Shown one piece after another: positions 1 through 8,745 of a DNA stretch of 64,000 nucleotides. The position numbers and the translations under genes are program-made. The DNA lies in assembly GCF_018131075.1 (NCBI RefSeq), contig NZ_JAFCLS010000008.1, forward strand, positions 124,001 to 188,000, read 5' to 3'. Every line of letters starts with the position of its first letter. Position 1 is the first letter of the stretch. Origin of the DNA: Bradyrhizobium sp. JYMT SZCCT0428 (GTDB lineage Bacteria > Pseudomonadota > Alphaproteobacteria > Rhizobiales > Xanthobacteraceae). The notes under the pieces are model-generated. The model was not told the DNA's origin, did no database searches, and was given only the letters and a program-made list of their open reading frames with translations.

Positions 1-972
1 AAGCGCACCGATGTGCGGGATGCGCTGGACAGGCTGATGCCCGACATGGGCGGCGAGGGTGTCCGCAGCGCCGATCTCATCATCGAGGCGGTGCCGGAAA
101 AGCTGGCGCTGAAGCAGAAGGTCTATGCCGGGCTCGAGCCAATCATGAAGCCCGGCGCGATCCTCGCCACCAACACGTCGAGCATTCCGCTGCAGGATCT
201 GCGCACCAGTCTGCAAAAGCCCGAGCGGCTGCTCGGCCTGCATTTCTTCAATCCAGTGTCGCGGCTGCAACTGGTCGAAGTGGTCAGCCACGACGGCACG
301 GACGCGCAATTGTTGAAGGAGGCGCTGGCGTTCGTCGGCGCCATCGACCGCCTGCCCTTGCCGGTCAAGTCTTCGCCGGGCTTCCTCGTCAACCGTGCGC
401 TGACGCCCTATATGCTGGAAGCCATGGTGATGCTCGACGAGAAGATCGACAAATCGGTCATCGACGCCGCGGCGAAAAAATTCGGCATGCCGATGGGTCC
501 GATCGAGCTCGCCGACCAGGTCGGCCTCGACATCTGCCTCGACGTCGGCGACATGTTGCGCTCGAAATTCGGCGACGCCCTGCCGCCGACGCCGGCATGG
601 CTGCGCGAAAAGGTCGCCAAGGGTGAACTCGGCCGCAAGTCCGGCAAGGGTTTTTATATTTGGAAGGACGGCAAGGCGGACACCTCTTCGGCCGCTCCCT
701 CCGTGACAGAACCATCGGCCGAAATGATCGATCGCCTGATACTGCCGATGTCGAATGTCTGCGTCGCGTGCCTGCACGAGGGCATCGTCGACAATGCCGA
801 TGTGGTCGACGGCGCTGTCATCTTCGGCACCGGCTATGCGCCGTTCCGCGGCGGCCCGCTGAACTATGCCCGTACCCGCGGCGTGGATAATGTGGTCTCG
901 ACATTGTGGGCGCTTACGGAAAAATTCGGCGGCCGATTCACGCCCGATGCGGGCTGGGAGAATTTCAGGTGA
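1..972 (+). CDS. 3-hydroxyacyl-CoA dehydrogenase (FadB/FadJ type), C-terminal part, truncated by window start
   Basis: The reading frame is open from base 1, so the gene starts upstream; 323 residues are visible. It oxidises 3-hydroxyacyl-CoA to 3-ketoacyl-CoA with NAD in fatty-acid beta-oxidation. Visible marks are the end of the NAD-binding domain (IIEAVPE, TNTSSIPL), the catalytic His in LGLHFFNPV with the following LVEVV Glu, GFLVNRAL at the start of the first C-terminal helical domain, GPIELADQVGLD, and GRKSGKGFY leading into a second repeat of the C-terminal domain. The duplicated C-terminal domain suggests the larger FadB/FadJ architecture, with an enoyl-CoA hydratase domain probably upstream of the window (inference). 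The stop overlaps the GTG start of the next gene, so the two are translationally coupled. Confidence 0.93.
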   Translation, partial: KRTDVRDALDRLMPDMGGEGVRSADLIIEAVPEKLALKQKVYAGLEPIMKPGAILATNTSSIPLQDLRTSLQKPERLLGLHFFNPVSRLQLVEVVSHDGTDAQLLKEALAFVGAIDRLPLPVKSSPGFLVNRALTPYMLEAMVMLDEKIDKSVIDAAAKKFGMPMGPIELADQVGLDICLDVGDMLRSKFGDALPPTPAWLREKVAKGELGRKSGKGFYIWKDGKADTSSAAPSVTEPSAEMIDRLILPMSNVCVACLHEGIVDNADVVDGAVIFGTGYAPFRGGPLNYARTRGVDNVVSTLWALTEKFGGRFTPDAGWENFR

Positions 973-1403
973 CCGAGACGCATGCCCCGCTGAATACGGA
1001 AACCGAGCCGCGCGGCGATCTCTGCACCCGCACGCTGGCGATGCCGGCCGATACCAACGCCAATGGCGACATCTTTGGCGGCTGGCTGCTCAGCCAGATG
1101 GATATCGGCGGCGGTGTGTTTGCCTCAAAAATTGCGAAGTCGCGGACCGTCACGGTTGCGATCGATGCAATGAATTTTCGGAAAGCCGTCTATGTCGGCG
1201 ATCTCGTTTCCGTGCATGCCAATCTGGTCCGGATCGGCCGGACCTCGATCACGGTGCATCTCGAGGCCTGGGTGCTGCGCCGTAAGGATATGCCCCAGGA
1301 GTCGATCCTGGTGACCGACGGCAATTTTACCTACGTCTCGATCGACGAGCAGGGCCACCCGCAGGTGATCCAGCGGGATGGCGCTCCGGTCATTGCGACC
1401 TGA
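969..1403 (+). CDS. acyl-CoA thioesterase, YciA-like hotdog fold
   Basis: 144 residues, hydrolysing acyl-CoA to free acid and CoA. The motif ADTNANGDIFGGWLLSQMD with the following GGGVFA is the hotdog-fold signature of the YciA/acyl-CoA hydrolase family; its Asn/Asp residues sit at the active site in relatives. TVAIDAMNFRKAVYVGDLV is the conserved central strand region. The GTG start is chosen because it overlaps the TGA of the upstream dehydrogenase (GTGA), and an earlier in-frame start would lie deep inside that gene. Coupling to a beta-oxidation gene suggests a role in controlling CoA-ester pools. Family is clear; substrate chain length is not. Confidence 0.9.
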   Translation: MTETHAPLNTETEPRGDLCTRTLAMPADTNANGDIFGGWLLSQMDIGGGVFASKIAKSRTVTVAIDAMNFRKAVYVGDLVSVHANLVRIGRTSITVHLEAWVLRRKDMPQESILVTDGNFTYVSIDEQGHPQVIQRDGAPVIAT

Positions 1404-1406
1404 ATC

Positions 1407-1838
1407 TTACGGGCAGGGACGCTCGTACCCGTCACGGCCGATGAACGTGCCGCGGCGCGGATCATAACTCCGCGAGCGCATGCAGCGCGGCGTGTCGTCA
1501 TAATACTGCTGCGGCGGCGCGACGTATTGCGCTTCCATGCCGCAATAACGCGGCGAAACGGCGACCCAGCCGCCGGGTTGCTCCACATAGCAGCCGTTGT
1601 TGTAATAGCGGTAGCCGCCCGGGCGGGGCTCGCCCTGGGATGCAATCGCAGCTCCGGTGCCGGCGCCGATGATGGCGCCTGCCGCCGCGCCGCCGCGTCC
1701 GCCGAGGGCGCCGCCGACGACACCGCCCAGCACGCCACCGACGATCGCGCCGCCGATCGCATCCTGCGCTGCGGCCTGCTGGACCGGTGCGCAAATCGCG
1801 AGGGCCAGAAGCGTCGTAACCGCCAATTTCGATACCAT
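1407..1838 (-). CDS. secreted glycine-zipper envelope protein
   Basis: 143 residues. An N-terminal signal peptide (MVSKLAVTTLLALAICAP, cleavage near AAAQ-DA) is followed by a glycine-zipper stretch at about residues 26-66 of GG/AG repeats, as in the Rick_17kDa/glycine-zipper outer-membrane family. The C-terminal half is rich in Tyr, Pro and Cys (NNGCYVEQPGG, RYCGM, PRCMRSRSYDP), suggesting disulfides. I chose the ATG at 1838 because it precedes the signal peptide and has GGAGA upstream; the open frame continues 77 codons further but is not protein-like there. It is convergent with the thioesterase gene, with 3 bases between the stops. Exact function unknown; an envelope-structural role is inferred. 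Confidence 0.75.
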   Translation of the reverse strand: MVSKLAVTTLLALAICAPVQQAAAQDAIGGAIVGGVLGGVVGGALGGRGGAAAGAIIGAGTGAAIASQGEPRPGGYRYYNNGCYVEQPGGWVAVSPRYCGMEAQYVAPPQQYYDDTPRCMRSRSYDPRRGTFIGRDGYERPCP

Positions 1839-2026
1839 GTCCGTTCTCCGGCCTGTTTGTCGCAAATCACTGGATTCGCAGGGAACACTGGCGGCGACTT
1901 TGTCGCAGGTCAAGCCTGCGGAGCGGCCGTTTTTCCCACGAATCCGTATTGAACCGGCCTTGCCGGGCGCTGATTCGCCAGACAATCCTCGATGACGTTT
2001 CCGTGTAGGCGCGCTTGCCGGGCTGA

Positions 2027-2051
2027 GGAACATTTCGACAGGCGCTCGGTT
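2027..2051 (+). promoter_or_regulatory. candidate EcfG (general stress sigma) promoter
   Basis: GGAAC at 2027-2031, 16-base spacer, GGTT at 2048-2051. The alphaproteobacterial general-stress sigma consensus is GGAAC-N16/17-CGTT (Sinorhizobium RpoE2: GGAAC-N18/19-TT). The -10 box ends 32 bases before the ATG of the 63-residue gene at 2084. Spacing and position match three further candidates in the window. Confidence 0.5.
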
Positions 2052-2083
2052 ATTTGCGCGGAATGCCATCGAGGCTGGAAAAT

Positions 2084-2275
2084 ATGTCGGATACCTACAT
2101 TATCGAAGTCGGTTCGCAGACCGCCGGGATCGTCGTGCGTGGCCCCGGCGGGTACCGCTTCTTCGCGGCCTCTCGTCGTTTCGACCAGCTGGAAGGCCAG
2201 CTGTTCCGCAATGCCCGCGAAGCCGAGCGCGCGGCGAGGCGTCTTGCCACCGGCGATCTGACGCTGGCCGCGTGA
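2084..2275 (+). CDS. small conserved hypothetical protein (63 aa)
   Basis: Predicted product starts MSDTYIIEVGSQTAGIVV and contains RGPGGYRFFAASRRFDQLEGQLF followed by an Arg/Ala-rich helix (NAREAERAARRL). It has no signal peptide or membrane segment; it looks like a small beta-hairpin plus helix cytoplasmic protein. I do not recognise a named family. The ATG at 2084 is preferred over an earlier in-frame start at 2054 because of its spacing from GAGG upstream and from the candidate stress promoter at 2027-2051. If that promoter is real, this is a general-stress gene. Confidence 0.6.
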   Translation: MSDTYIIEVGSQTAGIVVRGPGGYRFFAASRRFDQLEGQLFRNAREAERAARRLATGDLTLAA

Positions 2276-2500
2276 AGCAGCCGTCCCGTCATCGCGGGAC
2301 TCAGAGCCGCCGAAAGGGCGACGCAGATTCTGCATTTCCGGTCCGTATTAGTACCGACCAGCTTCACCGCCTGACGGAAGCCGCGGCGCGTTGGAACTGC
2401 GCTGATTTCCGACGATTTTAAGCTCACCCTTTACCAAGGTTTTTTACGCGCAATTTCCTTCCCCCAGCTAGCCTTGCCGACCAATCGGTATGGCGCCCTG

Positions 2501-5230
2501 ATGAATATTCGCAGGTATGTTCGACGGTGGTTTTACATCGGCAGCGCCGCCACCCCGGCGGGCGGTGCGTTGCTGATCGAGCAGTTCCGCATTCTGACGA
2601 GCCAAATTCCCGTCCTCTACGGCGTGCTGATCGTCGAGAGCGTCAGCGTCTCCTACGTCTTGCCGGCCTCGCTGCCGCTCTGGTTCCGCTTCGGTGTGCC
2701 CGGCGCGCTGCTGCTGATCAGCGTGATCAGGATGATCTACTGGATCAAGCTCCGGAAGGTGGTGCCGACGGCTGAGCAGGCGCTCAAGCATCTGTTCAAG
2801 ACCCGCATCCTGGCGTCAGCGCTCAACGCCGTCTTCGCGGTCTGGACCCTGGTGCTGTTCGACAGCGTCGAGGCGGACTCGCGCGCGCCGTTGGCGCTGC
2901 TGGTTTTCCTGGGTTCGGTCGGAAGCGCCTACTGCCTCGGAAGTTTCCCGAGCGCCGCCCGGCTCACGCTGCTCATTTCGGCAGTTCCGATCTCGCTGCG
3001 GTTGCTGATCTCGGGTGAAGCGCTGCACGTCTGTATCGGCATCAATCTTTGCATGCTGGTGGTGCTCTTGATCCGGATGATCAACACCAACTACTCCGAC
3101 CTGGTGAATCTCGTCGCTTCGCGCGCGGACCTCGCCGTCGAAGGCGAGCGGGCGCGGAGCGCCGAACTGGCTGCCCTTACGCAACAAGCCAACGCGCGCG
3201 AAATCGCCGACCGTTTCGATTCGGCGCTCAACAACATGTCGCAGGGGCTTTGCTTCTTCGATGGCGCGCAGCGCCTCATTGTGTGCAACCGCCGCTACGT
3301 CGACATGTACGATTTGCCGCCGGACAGCGTCAAACCTGGTATCTCGCTCAGAGAGATCGTCCACCTGCGGTTCGAGGCGGGAAGCCATCCCGCGATGACC
3401 GAGGAAGAATACCTCGCCTGGCGCGATCAGCTTGTCGTCAGCGCGGAGCAGCACGACTCGGTTGTTGAACTGGCCAATGGCCGCGTTTTCCGGATTTGCC
3501 ACCGGCCGATGCCGGATCGCGGCTGGGTAGCGACGCACGAGGACATCACCGATCTGAGGCGTCGCGAAGCCTCGTTCCGCCTGTTGTTCGAGGAGAATCC
3601 GCTTCCGATGTGGGTGGCCGACGTCAATACGCTCGAGCTTCTCGCCGTCAATGCCGCGACATGCCGGCACTACGGATACTCGCGCGAGCAGATGCTGTCG
3701 ATGAGCGTGGAGAATCTGCGTATTCCGGAGGACATCAGGAAGGTTCGCGACGAATTCCGCCAGCATCAGGGCATGCAGACGGCGCACGATACCCGCCCTC
3801 ACGTCACGGCCGATGGAAGAACAATCGAGGTGGCGATCGAGGCGCGTCCGCTGCGCTACAACGGCCGCGATGCCTGCGTTGCGGTGGCGTTCGACATGAC
3901 CGATCGCAAGCGCGCGGAACAGCGGATCCTGCATCTGGCGTGGCATGACGCGCTGACGGATCTGCCGAACCGCGCCGCACTGGATGGTCATTTTTCGAAG
4001 GTGCTCGACGCGGCCCAAGAACGCAGCGGAAGCTTCGCGGTCCTATGCATCGATTTTGACCGCTTCAAGCAGATCAACGATCTGTTCGGGCATTCGATGG
4101 GCGACGCGGCGCTGCGCGAAGCTTCGCGGCGTCTGCAGATGGCATCACAGGGCGCCTTCCTGGCGCGGGTCGGCGGCGACGAATTCATCGCGATCACCGA
4201 ACAGGACCCGCTGCCATCGAGTGCGGAACTGCTCGCAGACCGGCTGCGCGGTGCGCTGGACCAGGATATCGAGATCGACGGCCATTCCTTCGAGCTTGAT
4301 CTCAGCATCGGGATCGCGGTCTATCCCCGCGACGGCGATGACGCGCGGTCGCTGTTCGCCAACGCAGATGCGGCGCTCTATCGTGCCAAGCACGAAGGCC
4401 GCGGCGCGATACGTTTCTTCACCGCCACGATGGATCAGCAGTTGCGTGACCGCCGGGCGCTGGAACACGATCTGAAATCGGCCGTCGCAAACGGCGAACT
4501 CTATCTGGAATATCAGCCGCAGCGCCATGCCAGGGGCGAGATCATCGGATTTGAGGCGCTGGTGCGCTGGATGCATCCGCAACGCGGCCTCGTTCCGCCC
4601 GCGGAGTTCATCCCGATCGCCGAGGAAACCGATCTGATTGTCGAGGTCGGCGAATGGGTCTTGCGCGAGGCATGCCGCGAAGCTGCTTGCTGGAAGGCGC
4701 CGCTGCAGGTCGCCGTCAATGTCTCGGCGATTCAATTCCGCCGCGGCAATCTGCAGCAACTGGTAGGCGATGTTCTGCGCGAAACCGGTATTTCGCCGGC
4801 GCGTCTCGAACTCGAAATTACCGAGGGCGTGCTGATCGAGAACGTTGCACGTGCGACGCTGATGCTGAAAGGCCTCAAGAGGCTGGGCGTCAGCATTGCA
4901 TTGGACGATTTCGGAACCGGATATTCCTCGCTGTCCTATCTGCAAAGCTTCCCGCTCGACCGGATCAAGATCGACCGGTCCTTTATCGCCAGTCTTGGCC
5001 GCACCGATCGATCGCTGGCGATCGTTCGCGCCGTCATTGGCCTCGCGCACGGGCTCGGACTGCCGGTGCTGGCTGAAGGTGTCGAAACCAACGATCAGCT
5101 CAGGACGCTGATATCAGAGGGCTGCGATGAAATGCAGGGCTATCTGGTCGGGCGTCCGCGCCGGATCGAAGTTTATGCCAATCTGCTGGGCCGCGGCGAT
5201 GCAACCGGCCACATGCGCACCGCGACATAA
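2501..5230 (+). CDS. membrane-bound PAS-PAS-GGDEF-EAL cyclic-di-GMP enzyme
   Basis: About 909 residues. Roughly six hydrophobic segments between residues 35 and 195 form an N-terminal membrane sensor, followed by a short coiled linker, two PAS domains (about 235-350 and 360-480; WHDALTDLPNR marks the entry to GGDEF), a GGDEF domain (about 490-645) and an EAL domain (about 655-900). GGDEF is intact at about residue 558 but there is no RxxD inhibitory site five residues before it. The EAL domain keeps EALVRW (about 685), the Asn in VNVSAIQF, ELEITEG, DDFGTGYSSL, KIDRSF and AEGVET, so phosphodiesterase activity is expected; cyclase activity is possible. An in-frame TTG at 2474 is an alternative start. 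It stands alone, convergent with the next gene. Confidence 0.92.
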   Translation: MNIRRYVRRWFYIGSAATPAGGALLIEQFRILTSQIPVLYGVLIVESVSVSYVLPASLPLWFRFGVPGALLLISVIRMIYWIKLRKVVPTAEQALKHLFKTRILASALNAVFAVWTLVLFDSVEADSRAPLALLVFLGSVGSAYCLGSFPSAARLTLLISAVPISLRLLISGEALHVCIGINLCMLVVLLIRMINTNYSDLVNLVASRADLAVEGERARSAELAALTQQANAREIADRFDSALNNMSQGLCFFDGAQRLIVCNRRYVDMYDLPPDSVKPGISLREIVHLRFEAGSHPAMTEEEYLAWRDQLVVSAEQHDSVVELANGRVFRICHRPMPDRGWVATHEDITDLRRREASFRLLFEENPLPMWVADVNTLELLAVNAATCRHYGYSREQMLSMSVENLRIPEDIRKVRDEFRQHQGMQTAHDTRPHVTADGRTIEVAIEARPLRYNGRDACVAVAFDMTDRKRAEQRILHLAWHDALTDLPNRAALDGHFSKVLDAAQERSGSFAVLCIDFDRFKQINDLFGHSMGDAALREASRRLQMASQGAFLARVGGDEFIAITEQDPLPSSAELLADRLRGALDQDIEIDGHSFELDLSIGIAVYPRDGDDARSLFANADAALYRAKHEGRGAIRFFTATMDQQLRDRRALEHDLKSAVANGELYLEYQPQRHARGEIIGFEALVRWMHPQRGLVPPAEFIPIAEETDLIVEVGEWVLREACREAACWKAPLQVAVNVSAIQFRRGNLQQLVGDVLRETGISPARLELEITEGVLIENVARATLMLKGLKRLGVSIALDDFGTGYSSLSYLQSFPLDRIKIDRSFIASLGRTDRSLAIVRAVIGLAHGLGLPVLAEGVETNDQLRTLISEGCDEMQGYLVGRPRRIEVYANLLGRGDATGHMRTAT

Positions 5231-5272
5231 CCCAAAGGCGTCTCGCGGACCGCGCGAGCGCCGGAGCCGCGT

Positions 5273-6415
5273 TCAGCTCTGACCGATCAGCCGCTTGCAG
5301 AATGCGGCGCTATCGCTGATCGCATCGCGGCCCTTCCAGGCCAGGCCGGACAACAATCCATTGCCGCGCGCGCCGCGCAGTTGCAGGATGTGGCCGACTT
5401 CATCGGGAAACCGGCTCACTTCGGTCTCCACATCGGCCACGATCGCGCTCCTGATGTCGCGCAGCCGCGCGCCCCATTCGGAGGCCGCGAGTTCGCGGAT
5501 GGCGGCCTGCACCGCGGCTTCAGTCTTGTCGATGTCGGCCAGGATGTCGCGCGCGTCGACGACGCGGTTTTTCTTCAGGGCAACGCGCAAGGCGATGCGT
5601 TTGTCGTCGATCTGGTCCAGCACCATCGAGACGGTTATCGCATAGGGCGTCGCTGCGACGTCGGTTGCGCGCCGGCTGCGCGCGGGTTTGGTGGCAAGAC
5701 GGAGCAATTCGCGGGGCGTCTTGAGACGTCCAGCAACCAGCGCCAGCGCAAAGGGTACCGCGCCGGGGTCCTTTTTCCGGAATGCATCCAGCAGCGACGT
5801 GACCTTGTCGACCTGCGCGTCGTTGAATTTCAGGATCTTTTCCGGCAAGGCCTTGCCAAACCCTGCCAGCGCCTCGCGTGCGCGCAGCACGCCCATGATC
5901 TTGACGAGGTCGCTATACACCGACGGCGAAGCCGTGTAGGCCGCAAGCTTGGTGCGTGCCCGCTCCGCGCCATCGGCCGAAGCCAGGTTTCCCTCCAGCG
6001 ATTTTGCGACCTTGGTCTGGAAGATCGATGCCGCTTGCTGCGCGTCGCGCGGCCTGTTGGAGGCGATAAACCCCTTCATCTGGTCTTCGTAGTCGCGGGC
6101 CATGATTGGCAGCAGATCGCGGTTGATCCATTCCCAGATCGGAACGAGTGAAGTCCGCGCAATCCGGCCCGTATTGGCGTGCTCCGGCGCTCCCGCGACG
6201 ACCAGCGGCTCCAGCGGCGCGAAGAAATATTTGGATGGCGTTGGAGCTTCGTTGGGTCCGTCCGGGCGCAGTTCGGCCCGCAACCTGGCCTGCAGGTCCG
6301 CGGTGCCCGGCATGTCGACGCCGCACGCCTCCAGCCGCTCCAGCTCGGTGAGCAGGCAGCTGCGCGTCAGCGGGCTCAACCGCTGGAGGAATTCCCAGAT
6401 TCGATCGACCCGCAT
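5273..6415 (-). CDS. conserved hypothetical protein (380 aa), all-helical
   Basis: I do not recognise a family. The product begins MRVDRIWEFLQRLSPLTRSCLLTELERLE and appears mainly helical with many charged heptads. It has no signal peptide or membrane segment, so is probably cytoplasmic. Features include a stretch on PIWEWINRDLLPIMARDYEDQ and a central region (ILKFNDAQVDKVTSLLDAF). The start at 6415 is the first Met before the conserved-looking start; the frame is open to 6469. It is transcribed divergently from glpR, and the 252-base gap between them holds a perfect CtrA-type box. If that box acts on this gene, a cell-cycle or envelope link is possible, but this is speculative. Confidence 0.7.
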   Translation of the reverse strand: MRVDRIWEFLQRLSPLTRSCLLTELERLEACGVDMPGTADLQARLRAELRPDGPNEAPTPSKYFFAPLEPLVVAGAPEHANTGRIARTSLVPIWEWINRDLLPIMARDYEDQMKGFIASNRPRDAQQAASIFQTKVAKSLEGNLASADGAERARTKLAAYTASPSVYSDLVKIMGVLRAREALAGFGKALPEKILKFNDAQVDKVTSLLDAFRKKDPGAVPFALALVAGRLKTPRELLRLATKPARSRRATDVAATPYAITVSMVLDQIDDKRIALRVALKKNRVVDARDILADIDKTEAAVQAAIRELAASEWGARLRDIRSAIVADVETEVSRFPDEVGHILQLRGARGNGLLSGLAWKGRDAISDSAAFCKRLIGQS

Positions 6416-6561
6416 CGCAGCGATTTTCCGATATCTGACCCGTTTTTCGGGCCAGCGGCGGCAATGCAATCACAAAACCGTTAAGAACGGCAAAATCGCA
6501 CCGGTAAAATACGGCGGGCGCAATGCCAATGGGCTCATCATGCCTCTCGCACGCCGCCTTT

Positions 6562-6577
6562 TTAAGGGATGGTTAAC
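6562..6577 (+). promoter_or_regulatory. candidate CtrA-binding box
   Basis: TTAAGGGATGGTTAAC is a complete match to the CtrA consensus TTAA-N7-TTAAC. It lies 91 bases before the glpR start and 147 bases before the start of the divergent 380-residue gene. The right half is also the core of the palindrome ATGGTTAACCAT (6569-6580). The rest of this 252-base intergenic region holds no gene that I can see. Confidence 0.5.
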
Positions 6578-6667
6578 CATGATGTTCGGGCGCGTCCGGT
6601 TTCGGCCGCGTTGACCGGAACCACAAACCACCGCACGATAAGAAACTTTTCCCCTGAGGTGCCACCC

Positions 6668-7498
6668 GTGGCCGGACTGTCCAACCGCCAGACTGAAATT
6701 CTCAACATCGCCCGCGCCTTCGGCCGGGTGATGGTGGAGGATCTCGCCAAGCGTTTCGAGGTTTCGGCTCAGACCATCCGCAAGGACCTCAACGATCTCT
6801 GCGACCAGCGCTCGCTGACGCGGATCCACGGCGGCGCCATCATCGCCTCCGGCGTCGAGAACCTCGCCTATGAAGCGCGCCGCTTCGTCGCCGCCGAAGA
6901 GAAGCGGGCGATCGGCATTGCGGCCGCCTCGCGGATTCCGAACGGCTGCTCGCTGTTCATCAACATCGGCACCACGACCGAAGAGGTCGCCAGTGCGCTG
7001 ACCTCGCATGAGGACCTGCTCGTCATCACCAACAACCTCAACGTCGCGATGCTGCTGTATCGCCATCCGCGCATCGAGGTGATCGTGGCGGGCGGCGCGG
7101 TGCGCCGCGCCGATGGGGCGGTGATCGGCTCGACGGCAATCAGCCTGATCGGCCAGTTCAAGGTCGACTATGCCATCATCGGCGCCTCCGCGATCGACGA
7201 GGAGGGCGCGCTGCTGGATTTCGACTATCGCGAAGTGCAGGCGGCGCAGGCGATCATCGCGAACGCGCGCAGCGTAATGCTGGTCGCCGACTCGACCAAA
7301 CTCAGGCGCAGCGCGCCGGTGCGCATCGCCCATCTCAGCCAGATCCAGACTTTCGTGACCGACGCCGCGCTTCCCGCCGGGCTTGCCAACATCTGCCACA
7401 CCCGCGGCATCGAGGTGGTCGAGGCGATGGACAAGCCGGCGCCCGATATCGATGAGCCGGTGGCAGAGACGGCTTCGACCGTCACGCGGCTGCGCTAA
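6668..7498 (+). CDS. glpR: DeoR-family transcriptional regulator, GlpR type
   Basis: 276 residues from the GTG at 6668, which has GAGGTG at the right distance; an upstream ATG at 6569 would add 33 unlikely residues. The N-terminal winged helix-turn-helix (RQTEILNIARAFGRVMVEDLAKRFEVSAQTIRKD, then TRIHGGA) is the DeoR signature. The rest is a DeoRC phosphosugar-sensing domain with NIGTTTEEVA, ITNNLNVA, VAGGAVRRADGAVIG and VADSTKL. In the family, glycerol-3-phosphate releases repression of the glycerol operon. Here it sits about 3 kb from glpD, separated by three other genes, rather than adjacent; its assignment as GlpR rests on family plus this neighbourhood. Confidence 0.87.
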   Translation: MAGLSNRQTEILNIARAFGRVMVEDLAKRFEVSAQTIRKDLNDLCDQRSLTRIHGGAIIASGVENLAYEARRFVAAEEKRAIGIAAASRIPNGCSLFINIGTTTEEVASALTSHEDLLVITNNLNVAMLLYRHPRIEVIVAGGAVRRADGAVIGSTAISLIGQFKVDYAIIGASAIDEEGALLDFDYREVQAAQAIIANARSVMLVADSTKLRRSAPVRIAHLSQIQTFVTDAALPAGLANICHTRGIEVVEAMDKPAPDIDEPVAETASTVTRLR

Positions 7499-7531
7499 AC
7501 GCGGTAAGTACTGATCACTTCGTTCCAGCAT

Positions 7532-7564
7532 GAAAAAGGCCCCGGCATCGTCCGGGGCCTTTTC
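7532..7564. terminator. rho-independent terminator, possibly bidirectional
   Basis: A GC-rich stem AAGGCCCCGG / CCGGGGCCTT with a five-base loop, flanked by A-run and T-run, lies 34 bases after the glpR stop and separates it from the ridA-like gene. Confidence 0.85.
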
Positions 7565-7671
7565 ATGAGAATTCTGACCTGGAATAGAAAATCTAATCCA
7601 GCAGTGCAGAAAAAATGGTTTGTGCTGGATCGGCCGGTGCACGAGGTTCTCTCGGGAAAAAGGAGAACCGA

Positions 7672-8055
7672 ATGCAGATCCGACGCATCAATTCCGAAGC
7701 GGCACTCGTGCCGACGACTGGTTATAGCCAGGCGCTTGAGGTCACCGGTCACACAAGGATGCTTTTTGTGAGCGGCCAAATCCCGGCCGCGGCTGACGGC
7801 ACGGTGCCCGAGGGCTTTGAAGCGCAGTGCAGGCTCGCCTGGAGCAACGTCGAGGCGCAGCTCAAGGCCGCCGGCATGACCCTCGACAATCTGGTCATGC
7901 ACCGGACCTACCTCGCGGATCGGCGCTACACCATGATCAATCGCGCGGTGCGAAACGATGTGCTTGGCAGACGGGAAACCGCGCTGACCGTCGTCATCGC
8001 CGGAATCTTCGACGAGGCGTGGCTGCTTGAGATCGAGGCGGTGGCTGCGGGTTGA
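7672..8055 (+). CDS. RidA/YjgF/Rid-family protein
   Basis: 127 residues. The family includes enamine/imine deaminases and related trimers. Visible motifs are GYSQALEVTGHTRMLFVSGQIP near the N terminus, the central LKAAGMTLDNLV, and the C-terminal ETALTVVIAGIFDEAWLLEIEAVA. The usual catalytic Arg of RidA lies in a RxAV-type motif late in the protein; here the equivalent region reads ALTVVIAGI without it, so this is more likely one of the Rid subfamilies lacking classical deaminase activity (inference). Start is the ATG behind AGGAG. It converges with the CGNR regulator, 7 bases between stops. Confidence 0.83.
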   Translation: MQIRRINSEAALVPTTGYSQALEVTGHTRMLFVSGQIPAAADGTVPEGFEAQCRLAWSNVEAQLKAAGMTLDNLVMHRTYLADRRYTMINRAVRNDVLGRRETALTVVIAGIFDEAWLLEIEAVAAG

Positions 8056-8062
8056 AGCCTTT

Positions 8063-8662
8063 CTAGTGCGTCGCGCAGCGCCATCGCCGCTGCTTTTCGC
8101 GATTGCCGCAACCGATCATGCTGCACCATTGCCGGCGCTGGCCCTTGCTGGTGTCGAGGTAATAGACGTCGCAGTCCGAGGCTCCGCATTTGCGGATTCT
8201 CTTGCGCTCCTCGTCAACGAGCAGACGCTCGATCGCGAGCGCACAGGCATGCAGTGGGATTTCATGCGCCAGCGCAGGTGACCAGCGGCGGTCGGCCAAC
8301 CCGGGTGAGGGCGATGCGACCAGCGTCCGGGCCGCATGTGCCGCCTGGATCGCGGCAGACAGCGCGTCGAGGTCGGACTGCCGCGCCGGCCGCCGAGCAT
8401 GCGCGGCAGCGAGGACATCATGGAGGTGCTCACGGAGCTTGCGCGCGCGTTTCGCAATATGCGAGCCGCTGTTTCCAGGCTGCTTCAGGCGCGCGGCCGT
8501 CCGATCGTCGATAAGGCCCGCCAGCGCAGCGAACCGTACCAGGTCACGATACGCGGCAAGGTTCTCGATTGGCGAGGGTGAGGGACGTTCGTCCAGGGTG
8601 TTCACGAGATCCAGCGCCGGGTGGCCGCCGCTCCATTCAAACGGATTGGCGCGGCCGCTCAT
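8063..8662 (-). CDS. CGNR zinc-finger / ABATE-domain transcriptional regulator
   Basis: 199 residues. The N-terminal ABATE stress-sensing domain begins GGHPALDLVNTLDERP. The C-terminal CGNR zinc finger reads RIRKCGASDCDVYYLDTS then QWCSMIGCGNREKQRR, with four Cys ligands and the CGNR motif in the form CGNREK. Proteins of this type are putative transcription factors, often adjacent to a transporter or enzyme they control. It is divergent from an EamA exporter, and the gap carries a perfect 10-base inverted repeat, so local control of both genes is the simplest reading. Confidence 0.87.
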   Translation of the reverse strand: MSGRANPFEWSGGHPALDLVNTLDERPSPSPIENLAAYRDLVRFAALAGLIDDRTAARLKQPGNSGSHIAKRARKLREHLHDVLAAAHARRPARQSDLDALSAAIQAAHAARTLVASPSPGLADRRWSPALAHEIPLHACALAIERLLVDEERKRIRKCGASDCDVYYLDTSKGQRRQWCSMIGCGNREKQRRWRCATH

Positions 8663-8685
8663 CCTGCTTGCCTCATGTTGCGCTC

Positions 8686-8723
8686 CATCATAACCTGTAA
8701 ATTATATCAAAGGGGTTATGATG
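8686..8723. promoter_or_regulatory. candidate operator: 10-base perfect inverted repeat
   Basis: CATCATAACC (8686-8695) and GGTTATGATG (8714-8723) are perfect reverse complements with an 18-base AT-rich spacer, centred between the divergent CGNR regulator (start 8662) and the EamA gene (start 8746). Half-sites lie 28 bases apart centre to centre. Confidence 0.6.
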
Positions 8724-8745
8724 TCCATTGCGGTCGGAGGCGATG

